64,000 bases of DNA from Sphingobacterium puteale (GCF_003627955.1 NZ_RBWS01000001.1:777036-841035); one strand, 5' to 3'; counted from the first letter of the stretch, positions 25,225 through 34,754 are shown. Translations and numbers: made by a program. The notes: generated from the sequence alone by a model not told the origin.

Positions 25225-26115
25225 TTAAGCTGTTACAGAAGCTGCCGAAGTTGGTATCTGACGATCAACTTTTTTAACTAAACCTTGTAAGACATTTCCC
25301 GGACCAACTTCCACAAATGCTGTGGCACCATCGGCGAGCATATTTTGTACAGTCTGTGTCCAACGAACAGCCCCAGTCAACTGTGCGATCAAATTTTGCT
25401 TAATAATAGCAGGTTCCGTTTGTGGCTGCGCATCAATATTCTGATAAATTGGACATCTCGGAGATAGAATATCCGTAGCTTCAATCGCTGTCTGCAATTC
25501 TACTTTAGCGGATTCCATCAGTGGAGAATGGAATGCACCACCAACATTTAATTTTAGTGCCCTCTTCGCTCCAGCCTCAGTCAATAAGGCACAGGCTTTA
25601 TCGACACCTTCAATTGATCCTGAGATCACCAATTGTCCCGGACAATTGTAGTTTGCCGCGACAACAACATCATCCACTTTAGCACAAATCTCTTCTACGA
25701 TGGCGTCCTCCAATCCTAAAATTGCCGCCATTGTTGAGGGTTGCAATTCACAAGCTTTTTGCATGGCATTTGCACGCTGGGACACCAATTTCAATCCATC
25801 TTCGAAACTTAAAGCACCCGCCGCAACCAATGCCGAAAACTCACCCAAGGAATGTCCTGCAACCATGTCTGGCTGAAAAGAGTCGCCTAATGCTTTCGCC
25901 AAAATAACAGAATGCAAAAAAATCGCAGGCTGCGTAACATTGGTCTGTTTCAATTCTTCATCCGTACCGGAAAACATAATATCCGTGATACGAAATCCCA
26001 AAATATCATTTGCTTTCTCGAATAAAGCTTTTGTTTCTTCATTTAAATTATACAGGTCTTGCCCCATCCCAACAAATTGGGCTCCTTGACCAGGAAATAC
26101 ATATGCTGTTTTCAT
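25225..26115 (-). CDS. fabD: malonyl-CoA:ACP transacylase
   Basis: Transfers malonyl groups from CoA to acyl carrier protein in type II fatty-acid synthesis. The 296 residues contain the substrate loop FPGQGAQFVGMG (7-18), the nucleophile elbow GHSLGE with Ser89, the catalytic His196 in AFHSPLMES, and a C-terminal VEVGPGNVLQGL. The length is normal. It stands alone, away from other fab genes, with a 98-bp upstream region holding a -7 element and a palindrome. The start is ATG 26115. Confidence 0.96.
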   Translation of the reverse strand: MKTAYVFPGQGAQFVGMGQDLYNLNEETKALFEKANDILGFRITDIMFSGTDEELKQTNVTQPAIFLHSVILAKALGDSFQPDMVAGHSLGEFSALVAAGALSFEDGLKLVSQRANAMQKACELQPSTMAAILGLEDAIVEEICAKVDDVVVAANYNCPGQLVISGSIEGVDKACALLTEAGAKRALKLNVGGAFHSPLMESAKVELQTAIEATDILSPRCPIYQNIDAQPQTEPAIIKQNLIAQLTGAVRWTQTVQNMLADGATAFVEVGPGNVLQGLVKKVDRQIPTSAASVTA

Positions 26116-26145
26116 CTGTTATATTTTTTCTTTAATGGCTGATAA

Positions 26146-26159
26146 GAGCTTGCAAGCTC
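26146..26159. promoter_or_regulatory. palindrome in the fabD leader
   Basis: GAGCTTGCAAGCTC is a perfect 14-bp palindrome centred about 38 nt upstream of the fabD start. It lies downstream of a minus-strand -7 match TATATTTG at 26189-26196, and so inside the predicted 5' leader, a position suited to a repressor operator. Nothing in the sequence names the regulator. Confidence 0.4.
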
Positions 26160-26213
26160 GGTTTCATATTTAAGAATTACTGTAATCGCAAATATATAGA
26201 ATTCTATCAAATA

Positions 26214-27443
26214 TTAATCTTCCGGAACAAAACTCAACGACAACATCTTCCGGGGATCAAATACATCCTGTGCAATCGCCAAAAGGTTTGTACGATCTAA
26301 ATGTTGTATTTTCTCGATCACTTCATTCAATAAGATAACGCGGTCATAATCCATCACATTCTTTGCCGCCGAAATAATCATACTCATTCTATTTTCTTCC
26401 GTCAGGGCAATTTGGCCAATAAATTTCTGCTTTGCCTTCTTCAATTTGATTTCGGAAAGTGGCTGCTCACACAGTTTATGTAGCTCTTTAAATACGAGTC
26501 TTTTAGCTTTTTCAACCTTTTCCTCATCGGTTCCCAGATAGATGCTAAATAATCCTGTATCTGAAAAAATCGTGTAATTGGATTCGATGGTATAGGCAAT
26601 CCCGTATTTTTCCCGGATGGAGAGGTTAAGAATCGACCCCATTCCCATCCCGCCCAACATATTATTCAAAAGCAACAGGCCGGTTTTGCGCTCATCACGG
26701 TAGTCGTAAGCCAATGATCCGAGCATATAATGCACCTGATTAATGGGCTTGGGGACCTCAAGTTGCAGCGCTGTAATTGGTTTTACATCATTTCTGGAAC
26801 GTGAAATTGCATGTTGCTCTATTTCTCCAAAGACCTTATGCAACAATTTCTCGACCTCTCGTAGACTGTAATTACCTGTGATACCGATCACCATCTCATG
26901 CGTATCGTAGTTTGAGCGCATAAAGTCTGTGATATCATTCCTTTGCAAGGCTAAAAGCTGATCTTCAAGTCCCAATATATTGTGTCCTAAACCAGAGCCT
27001 TTAAACACGAGATCTTCAAAATCGTCGACGATGGATTCTTCCGGGCTATCCAAATAAGAAGCCATTTCATCAACGATAACCGATTTTTCTTTGTCCATCT
27101 CCACCTCGGGAAAAGTAGAATGAAAGAAAATATCCTCAAATAAATCCAGCGCCCGGTGGAGATATGGTTGCAATATGGAGGCATGAACACAGGTATATTC
27201 TTTTGTGGTATAAGCATTCAGGTCACCACCGACAGACTCCAGATGATCGATAATCTGCTGCGTTGAACGTTTCTCTGTTCGCTTAAATAAAAGATGTTCA
27301 ATAAAATGAGCAACCCCAAATTTACCCTCCGATTCGTCCCTTGACCCCGCATTGATGACCATACACACATGGGTTACCGGCAAATTTTGATATTGGAATA
27401 CCACACGGATTCCATTTGAAAGTCTAATGATTTCGTACTCCAT
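26214..27443 (-). CDS. M16-family zinc metallopeptidase
   Basis: A 409-residue peptidase of the insulinase/mitochondrial-processing-peptidase family. The inverted zinc motif HFIEH is at residues 46-50, with the conserved third-ligand Glu in DKEKSVIVDEMAS. Two M16 half-domains are present, the second around NQVHYMLGSLAYDYRDERKT and YGIAYTIESNY. There is no signal peptide, so it is likely cytosolic. The gene lies 18 nt after the GNAT gene and is co-transcribed with it. A fabD promoter follows it. Confidence 0.92.
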   Translation of the reverse strand: MEYEIIRLSNGIRVVFQYQNLPVTHVCMVINAGSRDESEGKFGVAHFIEHLLFKRTEKRSTQQIIDHLESVGGDLNAYTTKEYTCVHASILQPYLHRALDLFEDIFFHSTFPEVEMDKEKSVIVDEMASYLDSPEESIVDDFEDLVFKGSGLGHNILGLEDQLLALQRNDITDFMRSNYDTHEMVIGITGNYSLREVEKLLHKVFGEIEQHAISRSRNDVKPITALQLEVPKPINQVHYMLGSLAYDYRDERKTGLLLLNNMLGGMGMGSILNLSIREKYGIAYTIESNYTIFSDTGLFSIYLGTDEEKVEKAKRLVFKELHKLCEQPLSEIKLKKAKQKFIGQIALTEENRMSMIISAAKNVMDYDRVILLNEVIEKIQHLDRTNLLAIAQDVFDPRKMLSLSFVPED

Positions 27444-27461
27444 TCAGTTTATGAAATTTCT

Positions 27462-27908
27462 CTAATTGATGTGTTTACGCATAAATTTGCGCGGGTGAAA
27501 AGCAAAACCATTTTTCTTATACAGATGAATGGCCCGCTCGTTATGTTCCTCGACTTCCAGCAAGATCATTTTACAATTCTTTGATTCCAGGTAGGAAGTT
27601 ACAAAATCGACGGCCAATTTTCCAAGCCCCATCCCCCGGGCTTTTTCGCCCACAAAAAGTTCATCGAGAAGCCCGACTCTTCCTTTGAATTCAAAACTAA
27701 AGAAATAAGCGACGATCATATAACCCAAAATATCTTCTCCGTTGCGAATCAACCAAGCTTGTCCAAGTTGAGGGTTATTAACAAAAAGATCAAAATTATC
27801 AATCGTTGTCTTGCGGTCGATATCGTACCCATCGATGGCATAAAACTCTTCCATCATAGCTACAATAGCCGGGATATCTCCAATTGCTAATTCATCAAAC
27901 TTAATCAT
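27462..27908 (-). CDS. GNAT-family N-acetyltransferase
   Basis: A 148-residue acetyltransferase. The acetyl-CoA loop is KARGMGLGKLA (about residues 88-98), preceded by the beta-4 strand VGLLDELFVGE and followed by MILLEVEEHNERAIHLYKKN and GFAFHPRKF, the usual end of the fold. The substrate cannot be predicted. A TAGTTTTG element lies about 16 nt upstream of the ATG at 27908 and could be its promoter. It is probably the first gene of a two-gene unit with the M16 peptidase. Confidence 0.87.
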   Translation of the reverse strand: MIKFDELAIGDIPAIVAMMEEFYAIDGYDIDRKTTIDNFDLFVNNPQLGQAWLIRNGEDILGYMIVAYFFSFEFKGRVGLLDELFVGEKARGMGLGKLAVDFVTSYLESKNCKMILLEVEEHNERAIHLYKKNGFAFHPRKFMRKHIN

Positions 27909-27945
27909 TTCGTATCTGTTTCTGCAAAACTAGGTATTTTTAAAT

Positions 27946-27978
27946 GCAAAACGGTCATAGTGAAATCACTATGACCGT
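27946..27978 (-). terminator. Rho-independent terminator of the outer-membrane protein gene
   Basis: A perfect 12-bp stem ACGGTCATAGTG/CACTATGACCGT (27951-27978, loop of four) lies 28 nt after the stop at 28007. It is followed on the minus strand by TTTTGCATTT. It insulates the GNAT gene from upstream transcription. Confidence 0.85.
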
Positions 27979-28006
27979 CTTTTATTCGTTATAAGATCGT
28001 TATTAT

Positions 28007-30856
28007 TTACATACGTGGTGGACGCATTCCTCCTGGGAATCTATTTTCCCCTTCAGGATTACCCATCGCAAATTTCTGGAACTTATACGTAAATAACAGC
28101 ATAAAGTAGCGTCCGAGACGGTTGGTACGGCTATCAGTAGTTAAGAAGCCATCTACCGTACGAGACAGATTTGTTTGTTGATTTAATAAATCAAATGCTT
28201 GCAGACGTAATGTCCCACGTTGCTCTTTTAAGAATCTTTGTTCTACATAGGTATTGATAATGAACGGATTGGAAGACAAGCCCTGACCATATCCCTGATT
28301 GAAAGATTTAGAGAGATCGGCGCCAAAAATAGTATTCTTCAGAATATTGTATGAACCAACTAAGGTTGGTGTCCAAGTCTGAATATCACTATTTCGCTGT
28401 AACAGACTATTTTCTGTATGTGTAAACTGGTAACGAACCCCGGGATTGATTTCCAGATTCTCAGAGGGGTTATAACGGAACATTAGTCCCTGAGTCAGGA
28501 CGAAATTACGAGCGACGTTTTTCTGTCCGATATTGTCATTTTCATCAATTGAAGAATAGCCAATGGTTTTATTTACCGAAATCCCCCCCATCAACATCAC
28601 GTTAAAGGTTTTTTCTTTCCAGGATTTACCATAATGATAAAATGAATTGATCGCATACGGACGATCTCCAGTCTCGTTTAAATAGCGTGTCTCTGAGATC
28701 AATGCCGAATCAATTTTTCCTGTTGTGGGATCTTGTTGAATAGGGCCGTAGTACGATTTGTTTAAGCTAACAATTTTATTGTCTGCCAGTGAACCATTGA
28801 GGAACACAAAGAAATTGTTTCCTTTCTGAAAGTCATTTTTGCGAAATCGTAGTTTCAAATCGTGGTTAAATTCTGGACTCAGACTCGCATTTCCATAAAC
28901 AATATTTGTCGAGCTTGTGCTCAGATTATATGGCAATATTTGCGATACACCTGGTTCTGTCGGAGATCCAGAGTAGTTTACGCTTAAATTGGATTGACGT
29001 GAAAATTTATATTCAAAACGAGCGATCGGCATCCAGTTCATATTCTTGCGGGAAATCGGAATAATCTCACCCGAATTAATCGCTGATCCTGTCAATTGGG
29101 AGGGTTGACCAGCCACACCCACAGAGTACGTCACTTTATCATTGCTGAAGAGATAGTTCGCTCCGATTTTATGCGTTGTAAAAGCATAGTCATAATTATA
29201 GTCAAGGTTTAGCTTCGCATTTTCAAATGCGTTTTCAATAATACTGCTATCCTTATCATAACCTATTTGAGTGATATTATTGTTGTATTTATTTTTGTTA
29301 AAATCATAGGTTATCTCTAATTTTCCGTTTTTGGATAGAGGTTCAGTATAATTTACCGAAGCTCCGGCATTCCAGCTCTTATTGAGCGCATCCTGAACCG
29401 TACGCTGGTAAATGTTACTCATGGTTTGGTTGATATTGGACGGGTCGTAAATATACCTGTCGAGTATCTGATTTACGTCTTTATCTGTTTTGGCATTATT
29501 GTAATTGAAATTGAAAAACAAGTTACGTCCCTTGTCATTCAGTTTACGGTTATATAAACCACTGATCCCAAACCTTGGCGCGGTGGAATTTGTTCCAGTT
29601 GTTAGTACTTGCTTATTATCCAAAACATTACTTAAATAAGTAATGGAATTGGTTATCGCATTATTATTCCCGTCATCATAGCCAAACTGTGGCACTAGCT
29701 TAATGTAATCCTTCGCGGTGGGCTTCCACTCTACGTTTGCCTCAAAACGATGATTTCCGCCAATGGTATTTGAATTTGCATCTACGCTATCCGCCTGCGA
29801 CCGACCGGGCGTTGCATTCACAATATATCGTTGCGAGAGTGTTGTATTATTGCTATGGCTATAACTATAGCTACCATAGGCTGTCAATTTATCCGAAAAA
29901 TCCTTACGAAAATTAAGTCCGATGGAGCCTATTTTGGTCAGACCGTCTGAGCCACCAAACATACCGCCGCCGCGACGTCCACCACCACCCTGGCCGCGTC
30001 GGGCACCGCCACCCGTGGTATTAAAATCAAACAGGGGCGCATTGGTGTTGTTTAAATTTCCGAGAACAGAAATCTGCTCGCCTTCGCGCATTCCCATCCA
30101 CATTCCTGTTGCCTGATAACGGTCTTCGGTACCGTAGCCCGCACGGAGTGTCGTCATATGACCTTGGTTGTATTTAGGATCAATCTGAATGTTCAGTACT
30201 TTTTCGGAATCGCCATTCTTATTTCCTGTAATATTGGCCATGTCCCCGTAGTCATCGATAATCTGCATTTTTTGGATAATATTGGCAGGAAGGTTTTGAG
30301 TGGCGGTTTTTACATCTCCACCAAAAAAGTCCTTACCATTGATCCGCACTCGTTTCACCGATTCTCCCTGAGCAGTGACATTACCATCTTTATCCACCTC
30401 CACGCCCTGTAGTTTTTTTAAAGCATCTTCCGCAACGGATCCATCACGTAATTTCAGGTCCTTCATCGTGTACTCTAGGGTATCACTTTTCACAACTACC
30501 GTCGGCACCCCATCCACAACGACTTCCTCAAGCATTTGAGAATTCTGTTGTAAAGTCAGACTTGGGATAATGTATTTTACCTCTCCCTTCGGAAAGCCGA
30601 ACTCTTTTTCAAAACGTTCAAAGCCTAAATTAGAAACAGTAATCTTAAATGTATCTGCCTTGATCTTATCAAAGATGAAAATCCCGGCCATATTTGAACC
30701 TGCAGTCATGGAATCCAATTTTGAAGTCAACCTAACTGTTGCTCCCGCAATAACGCGGTTTTTATCGTCTTTCAACATTCCTTGTACACTTCTCGTCTGA
30801 CCATATACGGTGCATCCTGTTAACATACTCAACAAAAAAAGCATGAAGCCTCTCAT
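28007..30856 (-). CDS. outer-membrane beta-barrel protein, TonB-dependent-receptor-like
   Basis: A 949-residue protein with a signal peptide ending near TVYGQ. A carboxypeptidase-regulatory-like beta-sandwich (residues about 22-105, VQGMLKDDKNRVIAGATVRL) comes next. A plug-like region follows (LEEVVVDGVPTVVVKSDTLE, then VRINGKDFFGGDVKTATQNL), and then a long barrel rich in alternating aromatic strands. A Gly/Arg-rich stretch (GGGARRGQGGGGRRGGG) lies near residues 280-300 and a Pro/Gly tail ends the protein (FPGGMRPPRM). It fits the outer-membrane beta-barrel family that lacks a SusD partner. The ligand is unknown. The start is ATG 30856; MLFLL four codons on is also possible. Confidence 0.86.
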   Translation of the reverse strand: MRGFMLFLLSMLTGCTVYGQTRSVQGMLKDDKNRVIAGATVRLTSKLDSMTAGSNMAGIFIFDKIKADTFKITVSNLGFERFEKEFGFPKGEVKYIIPSLTLQQNSQMLEEVVVDGVPTVVVKSDTLEYTMKDLKLRDGSVAEDALKKLQGVEVDKDGNVTAQGESVKRVRINGKDFFGGDVKTATQNLPANIIQKMQIIDDYGDMANITGNKNGDSEKVLNIQIDPKYNQGHMTTLRAGYGTEDRYQATGMWMGMREGEQISVLGNLNNTNAPLFDFNTTGGGARRGQGGGGRRGGGMFGGSDGLTKIGSIGLNFRKDFSDKLTAYGSYSYSHSNNTTLSQRYIVNATPGRSQADSVDANSNTIGGNHRFEANVEWKPTAKDYIKLVPQFGYDDGNNNAITNSITYLSNVLDNKQVLTTGTNSTAPRFGISGLYNRKLNDKGRNLFFNFNYNNAKTDKDVNQILDRYIYDPSNINQTMSNIYQRTVQDALNKSWNAGASVNYTEPLSKNGKLEITYDFNKNKYNNNITQIGYDKDSSIIENAFENAKLNLDYNYDYAFTTHKIGANYLFSNDKVTYSVGVAGQPSQLTGSAINSGEIIPISRKNMNWMPIARFEYKFSRQSNLSVNYSGSPTEPGVSQILPYNLSTSSTNIVYGNASLSPEFNHDLKLRFRKNDFQKGNNFFVFLNGSLADNKIVSLNKSYYGPIQQDPTTGKIDSALISETRYLNETGDRPYAINSFYHYGKSWKEKTFNVMLMGGISVNKTIGYSSIDENDNIGQKNVARNFVLTQGLMFRYNPSENLEINPGVRYQFTHTENSLLQRNSDIQTWTPTLVGSYNILKNTIFGADLSKSFNQGYGQGLSSNPFIINTYVEQRFLKEQRGTLRLQAFDLLNQQTNLSRTVDGFLTTDSRTNRLGRYFMLLFTYKFQKFAMGNPEGENRFPGGMRPPRM

Positions 30857-31076
30857 AATACTTATTTTTATATTTCTATAATTGACAAATTCTTGACTGA
30901 AGGATCCTGTTTTATTTAACCCATTCCTCCGCTGTCCATGCTCAACAGCACATTCAATATCTTTACAAAAGAAGAGATTATTAGTGTTAATTAATGTAAA
31001 AGGGCATTATTCACACAGAAGTTACAATGCAAAACTCTAATTTTATTTGTACTTTCGTTCATTTACAGAATAAAAG

Positions 31077-31673
31077 ATGCTACTATCATATTATCAAGAT
31101 CAACAGGTTGAAGCCGGGTGTGACGAGGCAGGTAGAGGTTGCTTGGCAGGACCGGTCTTTGCGGCAGCAGTAATTTTCCCTGCCGATTACCACCATGAGC
31201 TTCTCAACGATTCGAAAAAACTAAGCGAAAAAAAACGCATGGCATTGCGCCCGATTATTGAACGGGAAGCACTGGCCTATGCTGTGGCGAGTGTCTCAGC
31301 GGAAGAAATAGACCGCATTAATATTCACAATGCCAGTTATCTTGCCATGCATAAAGCATTGGATATGCTACAGATAAAAGCAGAATATATTATTGTGGAT
31401 GGAAACAGGTTTATTCCTTACCAAGAAATCCCCCACTCGTGCATCATAAAAGGTGATGGCAAATATCTTTCTATTGCAGCGGCCTCCATCTTGGCTAAAA
31501 CCTACCGAGATGAATACATGGACAATATTGCTTCGGATTACCCCGCTTATGATTGGCTTAATAATAAAGGCTATCCGACTGTAAGACACCGGACTGCGGT
31601 GCTTGAATACGGGTCAACACCACATCATAGAAAAAGCTTTAGAATAACTGATCCACAGCTCAAATTATTCTAA
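31077..31673 (+). CDS. rnhB: ribonuclease HII
   Basis: Cleaves RNA in RNA-DNA hybrids and at single ribonucleotides in DNA. The 198-residue protein has the catalytic DEAGRG motif (Asp16-Glu17 in GCDEAGRGCLAGP), the third acidic residue in YIIVDGNRFIP, and the family HNASYLAMHKAL and KGDGKYLSIAAASILAKTYRD segments. It is a single-gene unit divergent from the large outer-membrane gene. The near-consensus TACTTTCG at 31050-31057 may be its -7 element. Its terminator overlaps the end of the convergent yfhO gene. Confidence 0.96.
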   Translation: MLLSYYQDQQVEAGCDEAGRGCLAGPVFAAAVIFPADYHHELLNDSKKLSEKKRMALRPIIEREALAYAVASVSAEEIDRINIHNASYLAMHKALDMLQIKAEYIIVDGNRFIPYQEIPHSCIIKGDGKYLSIAAASILAKTYRDEYMDNIASDYPAYDWLNNKGYPTVRHRTAVLEYGSTPHHRKSFRITDPQLKLF

Positions 31674-31686
31674 AGCTTCAACCTTT

Positions 31687-31724
31687 AAAAAAGAAACAGC
31701 TTGCTATGCAGCTGTTTCTTTTTT
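31687..31724. terminator. bidirectional terminator shared by rnhB and yfhO
   Basis: A perfect 15-bp stem AAAAAAGAAACAGCT/AGCTGTTTCTTTTTT encloses an 8-base loop. It serves the plus strand after rnhB and the minus strand after yfhO. The right arm lies inside the yfhO coding sequence, where it encodes the final KKETAA residues. Confidence 0.88.
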
Positions 31725-34184
31725 TGTCTCCCCTAACGAGAAATATGCTGCTGCCACTATTCCTAATCCAAGGATAATCGATGATATTAAAGTCAAAAGA
31801 TTCCCCATCTTATGTGATTCCGGATCAAAGATAAATTCGACTTTATGTGTTCCTGATGGCAGCTGTAAAGCTCTCAGCAAATAATCTGCACGGATAATTG
31901 GTATTTCTTTTCCATCGACATACGCCTTCCATCCTTTATCATAAAAAACTTCAGAGAATACCGCAAATGCGTCATTGGTAGCTGTGTATTCGTACTGCAT
32001 TTTATCAGGATGGTACGATGTCAGTTTAATTTCCCCTGTTGTAGCCGAGCTGGACGTTTTTGCTTTGATTTCATTCTGATACTGTTGATTCACAAAAGCT
32101 TCTTTACGTGGATCAAAAGAGCTGATCGCCTGCATTTCTTCCGCATTTCCTTTTACAAAGTTTATTTTATCCACAAACCAGGCATTGCCAGCCGCTGTGC
32201 TCCGTCTCACGATACGCTGCGATTGATTTTGAGGATCTGTTGTGATCAAGTAACGCACATTGAACATATCCAGCACATCTTCATTGAGCGCTCCGTTGAA
32301 TTGATTCTCCAAGATTTCCTGAAAACGCATTAATTTAGCGGCATGATACCCCCCTAATGATTTATGGTAATAGGAAGGACGGGCATCAGAAAATGGATCT
32401 GTTGTCAGGTCAAGGACGCGATAACTTGGGTCTTTATCCATCAAGATCAATTGGTCAACCTCACGTTGCTGGAATACCTGCTGTGCAGTCGCTCCCTTCT
32501 CCATAAAGGATTTATCATTCAAAAAGCGTTTATCTACGCTCCACAGATCGAATAGGAACAAGACAAGCAAAGTCCCCAATAACGCCCCTTCACTGACCTT
32601 CCTTTTGAGGTAAAACCAAACAGCCCCGAATGTGAGCAATACAATAACAAAGGAACGATAGGCATCCTTACTTGCGATATCTTTACGGTCCAAAACCAGT
32701 TGATTCACCATCTCTGTCGCAAAAGATTTATCACCAATCTGTTGTGTGAAAGACTCTATTAAATTATTATGACCGGCATTTCTGAAATTCAAGAACAGAT
32801 CCGGCAGCAAACCGATCAGCAGACAAACTCCACCGATACCAACAAAAGTATACAGCACTTTCTTGTCCAGGTTTGGAATTTCTTTGGCCCGTGTTAGCAA
32901 CTCATTTACTGTCATAATAGCCATCAGCGGCACTGTAATTGAAACGAGTACCAAGATGGATTCCACGGCCCGAAACTTGTTGTACATCGGGAAATAATCA
33001 AAAAATAGATCCGAAACCAGTGTAAAGTTCTTTCCGAATGACAAAAGCAAGGCTAATACAGTGGTCGTCAGTATCCACCACTTTAGGCGGTTCTTAACAA
33101 TGACAAGTCCCAGAATAAACAGGAAGAAAATGCCAGCCCCAAAATACCATGGCCCTGAAGTAAAACGCTTATCACCCCAATAGGTCGGCATTCCTTGCGC
33201 CATCTGTCCTGCCTGAACCGCAGATGCCCCCCCTTTTTCCATAAAGAACTTGGCTACATGTGACTTTTCATCCAATTGACCACCACTTGCTCCTCCATAA
33301 GCATTAGGAATCATAAAGGTCATGGTCTCGCCGACACCTTGGCTCCACTCGTAAGCGTATTCCTTATCAAGTCCTTTTTCTTTTGTATTGTTATTATCGA
33401 CCTTTGTAATGTTGGCATGCCCGCGTGTACTCAGTTTACTATACTCCCAGGTAGGCAATAAAATAGAAGCGTTGACCATCAAAGCAATGATAACCGCAAT
33501 CACTTGTCTCCCCGAGGCGATAAAGAACTTCTTTAGTTGTTTTTGCTTGATCGCATCGACTAAGGTAAAAATAACGTATACCATCAAGGCCATTAACAAG
33601 TAATAAGTCGTCTGTAAGTGATTGACACGGATCTCTAGGGAGAGAAATAACGCCAGCAGTACCGGCCCCCACAGCCTGCTTCCACGGTAACACATGATCA
33701 CCGCAGCGATGACGGGCGGTATAAAAGCGATAGCATTGGCCCGGGTGATATGTCCTGCCTCTATATAAATAAAGTTGTATGATGTAAAGGCTATTGCCAC
33801 TGCGCCCACCGCGGCGAGCCAGGGTTTGATGCGTAATACGCTAAAAAGAAAATAAGCCCCCAAAAGATAAAACAACACAGTGTCCATTGGGCTTGGAAAA
33901 ACAAATTTGACGGCTTTCAGCATATAAGTGCCGATGTTATTTTCGTTCGCTTGCCAGATCTGATAGGTTGGCATTCCTCCAAACATGGAATTCGTCCACA
34001 TAGGAGCTTTCCCATCTTTGGCTTTATAGTCAAATAATTCTTTTTGCCCAGCTTGCGCCTGCACCACATCCGATTGAGCAAGAGTCTTTCCCTGCCAGAC
34101 GGGCGTGAAATAAAAAAACACGAGCACAATGAATAGCGCAATAACGATTAAATGTGCTGAATTTACCTTAAACCAATTTTTCAT
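31704..34184 (-). CDS. YfhO-family membrane protein
   Basis: An 826-residue integral membrane protein with an N-terminal helix (VIALFIVLVFFYFTPVW) and about a dozen more helices up to residue 550. A large exported domain of about 240 residues comes next (RVLDLTTDPFSDARPSYYHKSLGGYHAAKL), and a final helix near 795-815. YfhO proteins have a GT-C-like glycosyltransferase architecture; in Firmicutes a relative glycosylates lipoteichoic acid, but Bacteroidota have none, so the target here is unknown. It has a clear promoter at 34219-34249 and a 35-nt leader with AAGAGGA before ATG 34184. Confidence 0.88.
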   Translation of the reverse strand: MKNWFKVNSAHLIVIALFIVLVFFYFTPVWQGKTLAQSDVVQAQAGQKELFDYKAKDGKAPMWTNSMFGGMPTYQIWQANENNIGTYMLKAVKFVFPSPMDTVLFYLLGAYFLFSVLRIKPWLAAVGAVAIAFTSYNFIYIEAGHITRANAIAFIPPVIAAVIMCYRGSRLWGPVLLALFLSLEIRVNHLQTTYYLLMALMVYVIFTLVDAIKQKQLKKFFIASGRQVIAVIIALMVNASILLPTWEYSKLSTRGHANITKVDNNNTKEKGLDKEYAYEWSQGVGETMTFMIPNAYGGASGGQLDEKSHVAKFFMEKGGASAVQAGQMAQGMPTYWGDKRFTSGPWYFGAGIFFLFILGLVIVKNRLKWWILTTTVLALLLSFGKNFTLVSDLFFDYFPMYNKFRAVESILVLVSITVPLMAIMTVNELLTRAKEIPNLDKKVLYTFVGIGGVCLLIGLLPDLFLNFRNAGHNNLIESFTQQIGDKSFATEMVNQLVLDRKDIASKDAYRSFVIVLLTFGAVWFYLKRKVSEGALLGTLLVLFLFDLWSVDKRFLNDKSFMEKGATAQQVFQQREVDQLILMDKDPSYRVLDLTTDPFSDARPSYYHKSLGGYHAAKLMRFQEILENQFNGALNEDVLDMFNVRYLITTDPQNQSQRIVRRSTAAGNAWFVDKINFVKGNAEEMQAISSFDPRKEAFVNQQYQNEIKAKTSSSATTGEIKLTSYHPDKMQYEYTATNDAFAVFSEVFYDKGWKAYVDGKEIPIIRADYLLRALQLPSGTHKVEFIFDPESHKMGNLLTLISSIILGLGIVAAAYFSLGETKKETAA

Positions 34185-34218
34185 TTATCCTCTTAGGTTG
34201 TTTACAAGTCTTAAAAGC

Positions 34219-34249
34219 CAAACTTAGATAAATTTGTTTTTATATACAA
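34219..34249 (-). promoter_or_regulatory. promoter of the YfhO gene
   Basis: On the minus strand: TTG (34249-34247), a 20-nt spacer, then TAAGTTTG (34226-34219), an exact match to the -7 consensus. The segment AAATTTATCTAAGTTTG differs by one base from the 17-mer at the ktrA and ktrB promoters. Confidence 0.7.
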
Positions 34250-34394
34250 TTATAATTATGACCAATCTATTAAATATGCCTCGCTTGATCCTAGAAAGAA
34301 AAGATCACAGAAAGTGTAAGGCCAATCGCGCGATTTCCTCACTTAATTAATACCGTAACGACAGTTCCTGAAAATGAAATGAGACGCCTTTTGC

Positions 34395-34422
34395 AAAAAA
34401 GGCCCTAATTAAAATTAGGGCC
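34395..34422 (-). terminator. Rho-independent terminator of the YbjQ-like/ktrA unit
   Basis: GGCCCTAATT pairs with AATTAGGGCC (34401-34422). Six minus-strand Ts follow at 34400-34395. It starts ten bases after the YbjQ-like gene stop. Confidence 0.9.
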
Positions 34423-34431
34423 AATCTGGAT

Positions 34432-34749
34432 TTATTTCATCTTAACGGCAGTTCCCGTTGCCCCGACCATCATCATTCCGCCTGTTCCTACAGTCTGGAA
34501 ATCCAACCGAACGCCTACGACAGCATCGGCTCCTAACGCCCTAGCACGGTCTTCAAGCTCACGCAATGCTGCCTCACGGGTTTCCTGAAATGCACGCTCA
34601 TAAGAATTAGAGCGACCACCAAAAAAATCCCTAAAACCGGCCATCATATCTTTAATGGCATTCGCTCCAAGAACAACCTCTGAAGAAACAATCCCTAGAT
34701 AACGATCGATCTGGTGCCCCTCGATAATACTTGTTGTTGTTAATAACAT
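34432..34749 (-). CDS. YbjQ-family (heavy-metal-binding-domain-like) protein
   Basis: A 105-residue soluble protein of the YbjQ/UPF0145 family. It has the family opening TTTSIIEGHQIDRYLGIVSS and a central helix (AFQETREAALRELEDRARAL). The end is GADAVVGVRLDFQTVGTGGM and MMVGATGTAVKM. Members form small multimers with no proven activity; older annotations suggest metal binding. It begins 5 nt after the ktrA stop, so it is co-transcribed with the potassium-uptake regulator. Any link to K+ transport is inference from position. Confidence 0.85.
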   Translation of the reverse strand: MLLTTTSIIEGHQIDRYLGIVSSEVVLGANAIKDMMAGFRDFFGGRSNSYERAFQETREAALRELEDRARALGADAVVGVRLDFQTVGTGGMMMVGATGTAVKMK

Positions 34750-34754
34750 AATTT

